Source: CAZTLI01 sp964614375
GTDB lineage: Bacteria; Chloroflexota; Anaerolineae; Aggregatilineales; Phototrophicaceae
NCBI GenBank assembly: GCA_964614375.1
Contig: CAZTLI010000003.1
Span: forward strand, 1 to 35,534
DNA: 35,534 nt
Reading direction: 5' to 3'
The notes below the pieces were generated by a model, which saw nothing but the letters and a program-made list of their open reading frames with translations, did no database searches and was not told the DNA's origin. The position numbers and the translations under genes were made by a program. Each line of letters begins with the position of its first letter. Position 1 is the first letter of the stretch. Shown here piece after piece: positions 1 through 7,850 of this stretch.

Positions 1-21
1 GCACAAAATAGGGATAGGCCG

Positions 22-48
22 TTGTGCCTGTCCAAGAAGCATTATAAT
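22..48 (+). promoter_or_regulatory. Probable promoter of first PD40 lipoprotein
   Basis: A perfect TATAAT lies at 43-48 with a weak TTGTGC at 22-27 (15-nt spacer). The predicted start falls about 30 nt before the AGGAAG ribosome-binding site (78-83) of the gene starting at 89. The -10 is convincing; the -35 is not. Confidence 0.5.
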
Positions 49-88
49 CGGTGGTGGGTGAATTTGATACAGATTTAAGGAAGAGTTT

Positions 89-952
89 ATGAGACGCCTA
101 TTTTTACTGATTGTGGTCATGATGCTGCTGGCGGCATGTGGTGGCGGGGGCGGTGATGTTGGACGAGTGGTGTTCGTTTCGGAACGAGATGGTAATCCCG
201 AAATTTATACGATGAATGCCGATGGTGGGAATGTACAACGTCTGACCCATGAAGACGCCCCCGATGAACACCCGGTCTGGTCGCCCGATGGCACACAGAT
301 TGCGTTTGATTCAGAACGAGGCGGCAACCGTGATGTCTATGTGATGAATGCCGATGGGAGTGATGTCCGCCGCCTAACCGATGACCCCGCCGAAGACCGT
401 AATCCGTCATGGTCGCCCGATGGCACACAAATCGTCTTTTCGTCACTTCGGGACGGCAATCGTGACCTGTATATCATGGATGCGGATGGCAGTAATGTCC
501 GTGCATTGACTGAAGACCCCGATGAAGATCGTAATCCACACTGGTCATCGGTTGGGGCAGTCATCGTATTCGAGTCGGTGCGCGATGGCAATCGAGACAT
601 CTATTCGATTGACGCCGATGGCAGCAATTTGACCCGCTTGACGGACGATGAGGCCGAAGACCGCACGCCCACATGGTCGCCCGATGGCAGCCAGATTGTT
701 TTCGCCACACTGCGCGACGGCAATCGTGAAATCTACGTCATGGACGCGGATGGGGGCAATCAAGTCAATATCTCCCAAGATGAGCGTGATGACCGTGACC
801 CACGCTGGTCGCCGGATGGGATGCGCGTGATTTTCTCCTCCAATCGTGAGGACAATCGCGAATTGTTTACGGTCAATGTCGATGGCAGTGATGTGCGTCG
901 TTTGACGGACGAAACCGCCAGCGATGATGCACCCGATTGGGCAGCGCCCTAA
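89..952 (+). CDS. TolB-like PD40 beta-propeller lipoprotein
   Basis: A 287-aa exported lipoprotein. Residues 1-17 form a lipoprotein signal with the lipobox LLAAC (Cys17), followed by a Gly run that acts as a flexible tether. The rest is six PD40/WD40-like blades with the recurring signature WSPDGTQI(A/V)F, each preceded by an (I/V)Y-x-M-(D/N)-A-D-G strand, as in the C-terminal propeller of TolB. The TolB N-terminal domain is absent, so this is not TolB of a Tol-Pal system. It probably binds a ligand or partner protein at the outer face of the membrane; no enzymatic residues are seen. The start is supported by AGGAAG 5 nt upstream. It is the first of three related genes within 4 kb, and a strong terminator follows it. 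Confidence 0.9.
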   Translation: MRRLFLLIVVMMLLAACGGGGGDVGRVVFVSERDGNPEIYTMNADGGNVQRLTHEDAPDEHPVWSPDGTQIAFDSERGGNRDVYVMNADGSDVRRLTDDPAEDRNPSWSPDGTQIVFSSLRDGNRDLYIMDADGSNVRALTEDPDEDRNPHWSSVGAVIVFESVRDGNRDIYSIDADGSNLTRLTDDEAEDRTPTWSPDGSQIVFATLRDGNREIYVMDADGGNQVNISQDERDDRDPRWSPDGMRVIFSSNREDNRELFTVNVDGSDVRRLTDETASDDAPDWAAP

Positions 953-983
953 CCACAGCGACAGGCAAACGCCGCTTTCAACG

Positions 984-1014
984 CAGGGGATGCGACAGGT
1001 GTGTCCCCTGTTTT
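984..1014 (+). terminator. Rho-independent terminator after first PD40 lipoprotein
   Basis: A perfect 7-bp stem CAGGGGA (984-990) / TCCCCTG (1004-1010) is followed at once by TTTTGTTGTT. It lies 32 nt past the stop codon at 952 and separates this gene from the next propeller gene. Confidence 0.85.
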
Positions 1015-1064
1015 GTTGTTACAATATACTTGACAAATGTATCCAATCTCATCATGGGGACATC

Positions 1065-1742
1065 ATGCAAAAGCCTACACGCTTGAGTCTGACAGGGGTT
1101 GTTCTGTTCCTGTTTGCGATGCTGGCTGTTGCCCTGTCAGCGCCCGTCGCCCATGCCATTGGCGAAGCGCCACCGGACGGCGAAATTGCGTTTGCATCCA
1201 CACGCAACGGCAATCGTGATATTTATGTCATCAATGCCGATGGCACGAATGAACGCCGTGTGACCACTGACGAGGCACTCGATGTTGACCCCAGTTGGTC
1301 GCCGGATGGCACACAAATCGTCTTTGCGTCGAGTCGCAGCGGTGGTACTGAACTCTTCGTGATGGATGTAGATGGCGGTAATATCAAGCAGCTTACATCT
1401 GACGGTGTGCGGAATATACAACCCGCGTGGTCGCCGGACGGGAGTCGAATCGCCTTTGTCTCGCAGCGTCCTGATACATGGGATATTTTTGTGATGAATG
1501 CCGATGGCAGTGAGCAAATCAACCTCACGCACAGCAACGGCAGCGATTATGACCCGGCATGGTCACCCGACGGCTCGTTGATTGCCTTTATCTCGACACG
1601 CGACGATACATCGTCTGGTCTGTATGTGATGGAGACAGACGGGGGCAATTCACGCCGTCTCACCAGCCCGGATACAGCAGATTTCGGCCCATCATGGCGA
1701 CCACTCCCAGCGGTTGACACAGAGGCCACCACCGAACCTTAA
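1065..1742 (+). CDS. Exported TolB-like PD40 propeller protein
   Basis: 225 aa from the ATG at 1065. The frame is open from 924, but a start there would precede the terminator, whereas residues 1-32 from 1065 form a classic Sec signal peptide (basic MQKPTR start, hydrophobic core, A-H-A cleavage site). There is no lipobox Cys, so unlike its neighbours it should be secreted or only loosely held. It has four PD40 blades (WSPDGTQIVF, WSPDGSRIAF, WSPDGSLIAF and a final WRPLP). With so few blades it is either an incomplete propeller or an oligomer. It sits 15 nt before the next gene and is probably co-transcribed with it. It is a clear paralogue of the genes at 89 and 3113. Confidence 0.85.
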   Translation: MQKPTRLSLTGVVLFLFAMLAVALSAPVAHAIGEAPPDGEIAFASTRNGNRDIYVINADGTNERRVTTDEALDVDPSWSPDGTQIVFASSRSGGTELFVMDVDGGNIKQLTSDGVRNIQPAWSPDGSRIAFVSQRPDTWDIFVMNADGSEQINLTHSNGSDYDPAWSPDGSLIAFISTRDDTSSGLYVMETDGGNSRRLTSPDTADFGPSWRPLPAVDTEATTEP

Positions 1743-1757
1743 TAGAAAGTGTTTGCG

Positions 1758-3023
1758 ATGAACTGGAATCGAATCGTGCGGATATTGCTGCTGAGTGTGG
1801 TCTGTGGAGTTATACTCGGCTTCAACGTCACGACTAACGCGCAAGACCAGGCCTGTGGCGTCATGGTGCGGACGGCGTATGAAACCAACCGGAATTATCC
1901 ACAGCTACAATTCTATAACCGTTTTCGGGGCGAATACCACCTTGAAAGTGAGTGGAGATTGCCGGAGCATGGCCTCCTGTGGTTTGTGCGGGTTGCCCCT
2001 AATCGCCGTCTGATATACACCTATTACAATCTAGTTGACCAGACGCAAATGGACTTTTTCTACATCACGCCGTCATTCGAGTTGGTGCGGTTTCACTCGC
2101 TTGAACATTTCGAGTATGAGGCATGGCAAGTCGCTCCCTATGTCAATGGATGGTCAATGGATTCGACCCATCTATCGTTTTACAACGTCATGGATAGTTA
2201 TATTGGTCGCTTCTTCCTATATTCGCTGGTTGATGAACAATATCTGATGCCCACTGACCTAACGAATGTCCATAACGCCACATGGTCATCCGATGGTAGT
2301 TTCATGGCGTTTGTCGGCTTCAATTTACACAACGACGGCGGCACACATATCATCAATGACTTCAATGTCTATGTCTACTGGGTCGAAATCGGGCGCTTTT
2401 ATCCGGTATCTGTGCCCGTTGACCGTGATTCACTGGCGCGCATTCAATGGTTTACAGACGATGAATTGGCAATCACCCATTGCACGGATGATGAATGCCG
2501 ACTGACGACCTTCAATGTGCGGATGGAACAGGCTGCGGACAATCGACTAGGCGACAATCTGGTCTCGGCCTATTTAGAGGGGACGCATGAATTTATCATC
2601 ACATCGCTTGATTACACGCAAGTATCGCGCACGGTACGCGAACAGGGCGAAGTATTGCCATTTACCCCTGTTGATAGGCTGTGGTCAGAGCCGAGGGTGT
2701 CGGCAGACGAACGTTATGTCGCCTATACCGCTGATGTCGATGGTATATACAATCTGGTTATCAGCGATATAGATACGCAGGAAGTAGTTATACAGGTGGA
2801 ATTGGGGGATGATAGACCCGATTTGGTGCGAGGTAACTCCGGTTACCGCTTGCCGCACGAACCCTATTTCTCTTTTGGCGACTGGCATCCGAGGGAGAAT
2901 CGCTTCCTCTATGTTGATTCTGGGGCGGTGCATGTGCTGCGGGTGGAGTCGGGTGTGATAGAAACAGTCGTCGAATTTGACCCATCCTTAGAATCTGCGT
3001 CTGCGACGTGGGTGTGCCCGTGA
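1758..3023 (+). CDS. Exported propeller-like protein, divergent
   Basis: 421 aa. I prefer the ATG at 1758 over the in-frame GTG at 1749 because GAAAG (1745-1749) is spaced 8 nt from it. A Sec signal peptide (about residues 1-29) ends near T-N-A/QDQ. The mature protein is rich in Tyr, Trp and Asp, and has scattered blade-like motifs such as WSSDGSFMAFVG and later YVAYTADVDGIYNLVISD, so I infer a diverged TolB/DPP-IV-like beta-propeller. No catalytic motif is visible. Cys pairs (for example C-T-D-D-E-C) could form disulfides outside the cell. It lies between PD40 paralogues and is probably in an operon with the preceding gene. I do not recognise a specific family. Confidence 0.75.
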   Translation: MNWNRIVRILLLSVVCGVILGFNVTTNAQDQACGVMVRTAYETNRNYPQLQFYNRFRGEYHLESEWRLPEHGLLWFVRVAPNRRLIYTYYNLVDQTQMDFFYITPSFELVRFHSLEHFEYEAWQVAPYVNGWSMDSTHLSFYNVMDSYIGRFFLYSLVDEQYLMPTDLTNVHNATWSSDGSFMAFVGFNLHNDGGTHIINDFNVYVYWVEIGRFYPVSVPVDRDSLARIQWFTDDELAITHCTDDECRLTTFNVRMEQAADNRLGDNLVSAYLEGTHEFIITSLDYTQVSRTVREQGEVLPFTPVDRLWSEPRVSADERYVAYTADVDGIYNLVISDIDTQEVVIQVELGDDRPDLVRGNSGYRLPHEPYFSFGDWHPRENRFLYVDSGAVHVLRVESGVIETVVEFDPSLESASATWVCP

Positions 3024-3112
3024 AACGCTTGATTGAGATTTTCCTGTTTGCGGGGGCGCGGCGCTGTGATAGCATGGTGGGCGCATCAACTCCGACGAAC
3101 TGAGGAAACAGA

Positions 3113-4018
3113 ATGAAGCGTATTGGCATAGGATTATTGATGGCGCTGCTGATGAGCGCCTGTGGTGGCCCCAATTTTGAAGGTGAACTGGTGTTTGCAT
3201 CAGACCGCGACGGCGATTATGACCTGTATGTGATGGATGCCAATGGTGAGAATGTGCGCCAATTGACGAATGTCGATGGGTATGACGGGTCGCCCGCGTG
3301 GTCACCGGATGGCACACAAATCGCCTTTCACTCGTTTCGCGATGGCGACTTTGAAATTTATGTCATCGACGCCGACGGTAGTCGTCTGCGCCGTTTGACC
3401 AATTCCACAGGCGAAGATGCCGATGCGTCATGGTCGCCCGACGGCACACGAATCGCGTTTACGTCGGCGCGCAGTGGCGATAACGAAATCTATGTGATGG
3501 ATGCTGATGGCGGCAATCTCCAACGCCTGACCACCAACCCGGCAGTCGATTTACAACCGATCTGGTCGCCGGATGGCACACAAATTGCCTTCGTCAGCGA
3601 CCGCGATGAAACACGCCAGAGCATCTATGTGATGGATGCCGATGGCGGCAACGTCCGCCGCTTGACCGATAATCGTGGGCGTGACCTGTTCCCGGTATGG
3701 ACGGCGGATGGGTCGCAGATGTATTTTATGTCGGATCGGGAACAACGGTGGGATTTGTATCTGATGAATACGGCGGACGGTGACATGCGCGCGGACGCTT
3801 CACAGCACATTGTCGCTCCGGCGGGCAATATCCTGTATCCGAGTCTCTCGCCCGATGGACGTTTCATCGTCTATCACTCTGAACAGGGCGGCTTTGACCA
3901 GCCCGAAATTTTCATTATGAGCGTCGGTGGCGGCAACCCGACCCGTATCACCACCAACCAATGGTTCGATGGACAGGCCGAATGGCGTCCGCGCACACCG
4001 GCACCAGAAAGTGACTAG
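3113..4018 (+). CDS. TolB-like PD40 beta-propeller lipoprotein
   Basis: 301 aa. The lipoprotein signal has the lipobox LMSAC (Cys17). Six PD40 blades follow: three near-canonical WSPDGT(Q/R)IAF units, then increasingly diverged ones (WTADGSQMYF, LSPDGRFIVY, WRPR). The start is supported by AGGA shortly upstream of 3113. It is the third member of the local PD40 family and shares stretches of near-identical DNA encoding the WSPDGTQ motif with the genes at 89 and 1065, which suggests recent duplication or gene conversion. The amine oxidase follows after only 15 nt and is probably co-transcribed. The ligand is unknown. Confidence 0.9.
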   Translation: MKRIGIGLLMALLMSACGGPNFEGELVFASDRDGDYDLYVMDANGENVRQLTNVDGYDGSPAWSPDGTQIAFHSFRDGDFEIYVIDADGSRLRRLTNSTGEDADASWSPDGTRIAFTSARSGDNEIYVMDADGGNLQRLTTNPAVDLQPIWSPDGTQIAFVSDRDETRQSIYVMDADGGNVRRLTDNRGRDLFPVWTADGSQMYFMSDREQRWDLYLMNTADGDMRADASQHIVAPAGNILYPSLSPDGRFIVYHSEQGGFDQPEIFIMSVGGGNPTRITTNQWFDGQAEWRPRTPAPESD

Positions 4019-4033
4019 GCAAAAGGTAATCGT

Positions 4034-5290
4034 ATGACAATCCTCATCATCGGCGCGGGCATGGCAGGACTCAGCGCGGGTTATCATCTATCCCAGGCGG
4101 GCGAGAGTCCAGCCGTATTAGAAGCGCGTGACCGCATTGGCGGACGAGTCTATACCAATCGCACCTTCTGCGACATTCCGGTGGAATTTGGCGCGGAGTT
4201 TGTGCATGGCGACAGCGTGCCCACATGGGAGCACATCCGCGCCATGGATTTGCAGACCCTGCACTGGAAAAAAGATACCGATTCGATGGTGCGGCTGGAA
4301 AATGGCGACTGGCTGACGATGGCGATGGCGCGCGGCTCATATCTGGACTTTGATATGACGCGAACGTGGAACTTGCCCGATGTGCCCGTCGTGGATGGCG
4401 ATGAATCTTTTGCCGATTATCTGCGGCGTGTGGGCTTCAGCGATGAGCAATTGCAGTATGTGCGGCGAGCTTATGCCAATGCCGTATCCGACATCCCGGA
4501 AGTGTTGAGCGCGGCGGAATCAATCGAAACAGTATACGCCACCCGCGCCAATGGCGGCGATTATCGTATCCTCGATGGTTATGACCGCTTAGTCACTGAA
4601 CTTGCGCGCGGGCTAGACATCCAACTCCACACCGTTGTGACGCATATCGCATGGGGTGAGCAGGGCGTGACAGTCACCACACAATCCGGCGCATCCTTCC
4701 ATGCAGACCGGGTGATTATCACGCTGCCGTTGGGCGTCCTGCAATCGGGCACGATTATCTTCGACCCGCCGCTGCCCCAATCGAAATTGGACGCGATGAA
4801 AAAGCTGCGGATGGGGCCAGTGCTCAAGCTGATTTATCGCTTCGACGAACCCATCATGGATGATGACAGTATCATGGCAGTTTACAGCGCCCTTAATCCG
4901 CCGATGTGGTGGTCGCCGTCCTTTGGACACCAGACGGATGAACACATCTGGACAGCCTTTGTCAGTGGCGATTGGGCGCGCGACTTACTGGCGATGGGTG
5001 CGGATGCCGCCTTGCGCCAGGGACTGCACAGCCTGCAAATGGAACTGGATCGCCCCGATTTGACGCCCGTGACGAGTCATCTGGTCAACTGGCCTGCCGA
5101 CCCATTCGCTTATGGCGGATACAGTGTGGCATTGGTGGGTGGTGCGGGCGCACGCGCACAACTGGCGCAGCCGACGCCGCCGCTGTTCTGGGCAGGTGAA
5201 GCGACTGCGCCCAATGCCTCTGCCGCAACCGTTCACGGCGCATATATCAGCGGCAAGCGCGCCGCGCAGGAAGTCCGCGCGACGTTGTAA
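4034..5290 (+). CDS. Flavin-containing amine oxidase family protein
   Basis: A 418-aa FAD-dependent oxidoreductase of the monoamine/polyamine oxidase family. The Rossmann motif I-I-G-A-G-M-A-G-L-S-A-G (about residues 5-16) is followed by E-A-R-D-R-I-G-G-R, the signature of this family. The C-terminal FAD-binding motif is also present: F-W-A-G-E-A-T ... T-V-H-G-A-Y-I-S-G. Length is normal (family about 400-500 aa). No signal peptide or membrane segment is seen, so it is cytoplasmic. The family oxidises primary or secondary amines to imines with release of H2O2; the substrate cannot be read from sequence. An AGGT site precedes the start and the gene follows the PD40 lipoprotein by 15 nt. It converges on the sigma factor gene. 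Confidence 0.92.
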   Translation: MTILIIGAGMAGLSAGYHLSQAGESPAVLEARDRIGGRVYTNRTFCDIPVEFGAEFVHGDSVPTWEHIRAMDLQTLHWKKDTDSMVRLENGDWLTMAMARGSYLDFDMTRTWNLPDVPVVDGDESFADYLRRVGFSDEQLQYVRRAYANAVSDIPEVLSAAESIETVYATRANGGDYRILDGYDRLVTELARGLDIQLHTVVTHIAWGEQGVTVTTQSGASFHADRVIITLPLGVLQSGTIIFDPPLPQSKLDAMKKLRMGPVLKLIYRFDEPIMDDDSIMAVYSALNPPMWWSPSFGHQTDEHIWTAFVSGDWARDLLAMGADAALRQGLHSLQMELDRPDLTPVTSHLVNWPADPFAYGGYSVALVGGAGARAQLAQPTPPLFWAGEATAPNASAATVHGAYISGKRAAQEVRATL

Positions 5291-5330
5291 TGGCGTTGTC
5301 CAACCCGACTCACTGCCCACAATTGGATTG

Positions 5331-5361
5331 ATGACGGGTGAGGATTGCTTTCGCCCATCAT
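5331..5361. terminator. Hairpin between convergent genes
   Basis: Arms 5331-5341 (ATGACGGGTGA) and 5351-5361 (TCGCCCATCAT) form an 11-bp stem with one mismatch and one G-U pair around a 9-nt loop. It lies between the convergent amine oxidase and sigma factor genes. U-runs on either side are short, so termination is inferred from position and stem strength. Confidence 0.45.
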
Positions 5362-5377
5362 TTAGCTGAAATGCCGC

Positions 5378-6256
5378 CTACACCCGCCGCAATTTGGCGC
5401 GATTGGCGATGATGCGGAAGGTGCTGATTTTGCCCTCGCGCGCATCAATCGCTATCACATTAAACGCCAGTCCGGTTGATGCGTCGCGCAGCACCACTGC
5501 TGGAATGCCATTAATCGGCTTGATTTCAATCGCAATCGTTTCGGGCGCAAAGCGCCGGATTCCGAGGATGAATTTCGCCACCGCCTCTTGCCCATATACA
5601 GGCCGGGTCGCCGCGCCTCTTTGACCGCCACCGTCTGCCCACAGGATGACATCATCCGCCAGTAAACTTGTCAGTCCGTCCATATCGCCATCTGTCGCAG
5701 CCTGCAAAAACCGTGTCAGCAGCGATTGATGCGTCTCTGGTGAAATATCGAAACGGGGACGATTGTCGGCGAGGTGTTTTTTCGCCCGACTGAACAACTG
5801 GCGACAGGTGGCCTCTTCTTTATCGACAATTTGCGCGATGTCGGCATACGCATAATCGAATACCTCGCGCAGCAGGAACACCGCGCGTTCTGCCGGAGTC
5901 AAACTTTCCAGCAGCACTAGAAACGCCATCGAAATGGATTCAACCTGCGATATGCGCTGCGCGGGACTATGCACGGGCTGTGTCTGGTCGGTGAGGATGG
6001 GTTCGGGCAGCCAGGGGCCGATATATTGCTCACGTTTCACCCGCGCAGACCGCAGGTGGTCTATCGACAGGCGCGTGACTATCGTACTGAGAAAGGCGCG
6101 CGGCGATTCAATCGCGGCTGCATCTGCCGATTGATAACGCAGGAAGGTCTCCTGCAAAATATCTTCGGCGTCCATGGCGCTGCCCAACATGCGATAGGCA
6201 ATCCCAAACAGCATCGGACGATAGTGCTCAAATGTCTGTAACGTTGATTCGGTCAT
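5378..6256 (-). CDS. ECF41-family RNA polymerase sigma factor (SigJ-like)
   Basis: 292 aa from the ATG at 6256; the upstream frame extension to 6343 runs through a repeat and is not coding. Sigma-2 covers about residues 10-75 (RPMLFGIAYRMLGSAMDAED) and sigma-4 about 115-170 (LTPAERAVFLLREVFDYAYADIA). A C-terminal SnoaL-like domain covers about 185-290. The ECF41 hallmarks are present: WLPEP in the linker and DGGG in the extension, with a weak counterpart of the C-terminal NPDKL motif (NRAKL). In ECF41 proteins the extension takes the place of an anti-sigma factor and modulates activity; no anti-sigma gene is present here. The gene lies downstream of a flavoprotein whose upstream region carries an exact ECF41-type promoter, so the flavoprotein is the predicted target. 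Confidence 0.93.
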   Translation of the reverse strand: MTESTLQTFEHYRPMLFGIAYRMLGSAMDAEDILQETFLRYQSADAAAIESPRAFLSTIVTRLSIDHLRSARVKREQYIGPWLPEPILTDQTQPVHSPAQRISQVESISMAFLVLLESLTPAERAVFLLREVFDYAYADIAQIVDKEEATCRQLFSRAKKHLADNRPRFDISPETHQSLLTRFLQAATDGDMDGLTSLLADDVILWADGGGQRGAATRPVYGQEAVAKFILGIRRFAPETIAIEIKPINGIPAVVLRDASTGLAFNVIAIDAREGKISTFRIIANRAKLRRV

Positions 6257-6289
6257 ACGTATCTGTCCTATACTGCAAAAGCGCTGCTG

Positions 6290-6385
6290 ACCACAGAGGA
6301 CGCAAAGGGCACAGAGTCGAGAAGGATAGCATATCTCAGCCACTCCCTTTCATCATGTTCTCCGGGCGCTCTGTGTCTCTGTGGT
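6290..6385. repeat. Inverted CCACAGAG-type intergenic repeat
   Basis: The left arm, 6290-6316, begins ACCACAGAGGACGC and ends GCACAGAG. The right arm, 6369-6385, is its imperfect reverse complement (CTCTGTGTCTCTGTGGT). The pair fills the gap between the sigma factor and the flavoprotein. This C/A-G-rich repeat type occurs in many environmental bacterial genomes. It may form a large RNA hairpin between the two genes. A single related half-site (ACCACAGAGG) occurs near 24843. Confidence 0.65.
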
Positions 6386-6395
6386 TGATTGCACA

Positions 6396-7622
6396 TTACG
6401 ATGTTTGACCCTGCCGTTCGACTGCGGGCGTGACGGGCACGCCTTTCATTTTGAACTTACCGGGCCAGTAGGCCATCAACGACGGGACTGTCCGCTGGGC
6501 ATTAATCGCCCACACCGCGAAACGGGTGAAGAATTCCTTATAGTATACGCCCAGTCGTCCGGTGAGGATGAAGCGTCGCGGGCTGTCATCCGATTTCAGG
6601 AATTGGATGAGGCAGTCGCGCCGTCCCAGACTGATGCCCATCGCAATATACGACAGGCCGAAGGGTCGCGGTTGCTTGCCATTCAGCACTGATAGCAGAC
6701 TATCCGCGCCCCCTGCGCCCATCATCAGTGCCGTATACACCGCCATGCGAATCGGCGCGCCGACATTTTCCGCCGGAATGCCTGCATCGCCCACGACGAA
6801 CACATTGGGATAATTGCGGGCGCGCATGGTGCGGTCTGTCAGTATCTGCCCCATTGCGTTGACGCGCAACCCGGCCTCGCGCGCCAGTGGTTGTGCTTTG
6901 AAGCCGCCCGCCCACACACAGACATCGAATGGGATATGGTGATGCTTCGCGGTTTCAAGATGATCAGCATGAACGCCAGTGACTTTTGCGTGTTCGACCA
7001 GTCGGATATTGAGCGTGTCGAACACACTGCGGATATAGGTTCGGGATTTATCATACAGGATACTGCCCACTTCGCCCTGTGTGACCATCGTCACCTGTAA
7101 ATCGGGGTAGGATTCGGTAAATTCCGTCGCCGCTTCAATGCCTGTCCCACCGCCGCCAATCACGACCAGTTGCCCCTTTTTCGACGCAATATCGGGCAAT
7201 CGTTCAGACAGTGCTTGTGCCGACTGCCAATCAAGTGTATAGGCATGGTCACGCACGCCGGGCACACTGTCGCGGTCTACCACACTGCCCAGCGCATAGA
7301 CCAGATAATCATAACCAAGCTGCTGGATTCCGCCTGCCATGGTGATGGTGACGTGCTGCGCGTCCGGGTCTAAAGCCGTGACTCGCCCCTGGACGAACGT
7401 GATGCCCATCCCGCGGATCATCCGTGTTATCGAATGCTGCTTGAGCGATTGATTGGTCGCTCGCTGTTGCAGCCGTATTCGCTCGACAAAGGTGTCTGTC
7501 GCATTGACCAGGGTAATGGCGGTTTTGTCGCGCCGGGTCTTTTTCGCCAATCGCAGCGCCGCCATTAATCCGGCATATCCCGCGCCGAGCACAACGATTT
7601 GTGTTGCCTGTTGGGTGTTCAT
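6396..7622 (-). CDS. NDH-2-like FAD-dependent NAD(P)H oxidoreductase
   Basis: A 408-aa two-dinucleotide-binding flavoprotein. The FAD Rossmann motif is V-V-L-G-A-G-Y-A-G-L at about residues 10-19. The NAD(P)H motif is V-V-I-G-G-G-G-T-G-I-E-A-A near residue 155. The second FAD motif V-F-V-V-G-D-A-G follows near residue 275. No redox CxxC is seen, which fits type II NADH dehydrogenase-like enzymes rather than disulfide reductases. Such enzymes pass hydride from NADH to a quinone or another acceptor at the membrane surface. AGGAG precedes the ATG at 7622. The exact ECF41-type promoter 40 nt upstream, and the ECF41 gene 140 nt downstream, point to sigma-controlled expression. Oxidoreductases are among the usual partners of ECF41 factors. 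Confidence 0.9.
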   Translation of the reverse strand: MNTQQATQIVVLGAGYAGLMAALRLAKKTRRDKTAITLVNATDTFVERIRLQQRATNQSLKQHSITRMIRGMGITFVQGRVTALDPDAQHVTITMAGGIQQLGYDYLVYALGSVVDRDSVPGVRDHAYTLDWQSAQALSERLPDIASKKGQLVVIGGGGTGIEAATEFTESYPDLQVTMVTQGEVGSILYDKSRTYIRSVFDTLNIRLVEHAKVTGVHADHLETAKHHHIPFDVCVWAGGFKAQPLAREAGLRVNAMGQILTDRTMRARNYPNVFVVGDAGIPAENVGAPIRMAVYTALMMGAGGADSLLSVLNGKQPRPFGLSYIAMGISLGRRDCLIQFLKSDDSPRRFILTGRLGVYYKEFFTRFAVWAINAQRTVPSLMAYWPGKFKMKGVPVTPAVERQGQTS

Positions 7623-7662
7623 CTATCGACTCCTATCGTCATTTTCGATGTTCACCAATAAA

Positions 7663-7689
7663 GACGAAAAGCCCGCAACATTTGTGACA
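7663..7689 (-). promoter_or_regulatory. ECF41-type promoter
   Basis: On the minus strand TGTCACA (7689-7683), a 16-nt spacer and CGTC (7666-7663) reproduce exactly the -35/-10 pattern described for ECF41 target promoters. It sits 40 nt before the flavoprotein start (7622), and the ECF41 sigma gene is the next gene downstream. Autoregulation by read-through is possible; no such motif precedes the sigma gene itself. Confidence 0.85.
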
Positions 7690-7749
7690 GATTCCGCGTA
7701 TAATATGATGGCTGTGTCAGCAGCAGGGTCAAACTCACACTTGCAATTT

Positions 7750-7786
7750 TAGAACTTTTGTTCTATCATTTGAGTAGTCATATACT
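7750..7786 (+). promoter_or_regulatory. Promoter with GAAC-N4-GTTC (LexA-like) operator
   Basis: A perfect palindrome TAGAAC-TTTT-GTTCTA spans 7750-7765. Its right half contains TTGTTC (7758-7763), a good -35, followed by a 17-nt spacer and TATACT (7781-7786). GAAC-N4-GTTC is the core of the LexA box of Gram-positive bacteria. Overlap with the -35 is the expected geometry for repression. The downstream gene is the lytic transglycosylase at 7851. Confidence 0.6.
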
Positions 7787-7850
7787 CAGGCGTTTAGCCC
7801 TGTAGGACACCAATCCATTATCGGCTAACCGTTGTCATAGAGATGGGTAT

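Noticed and set aside
924..1064. N-terminal extension of the second PD40 gene
   Set aside because: It overlaps the previous gene's end and the terminator, and the signal peptide begins only at 1065.
6257..6343. N-terminal extension of the sigma factor (L-C-A-L-C-V-L-C-G peptide)
   Set aside because: This peptide is the translation of the CCACAGAG repeat; sigma-2 starts right after the ATG at 6256.
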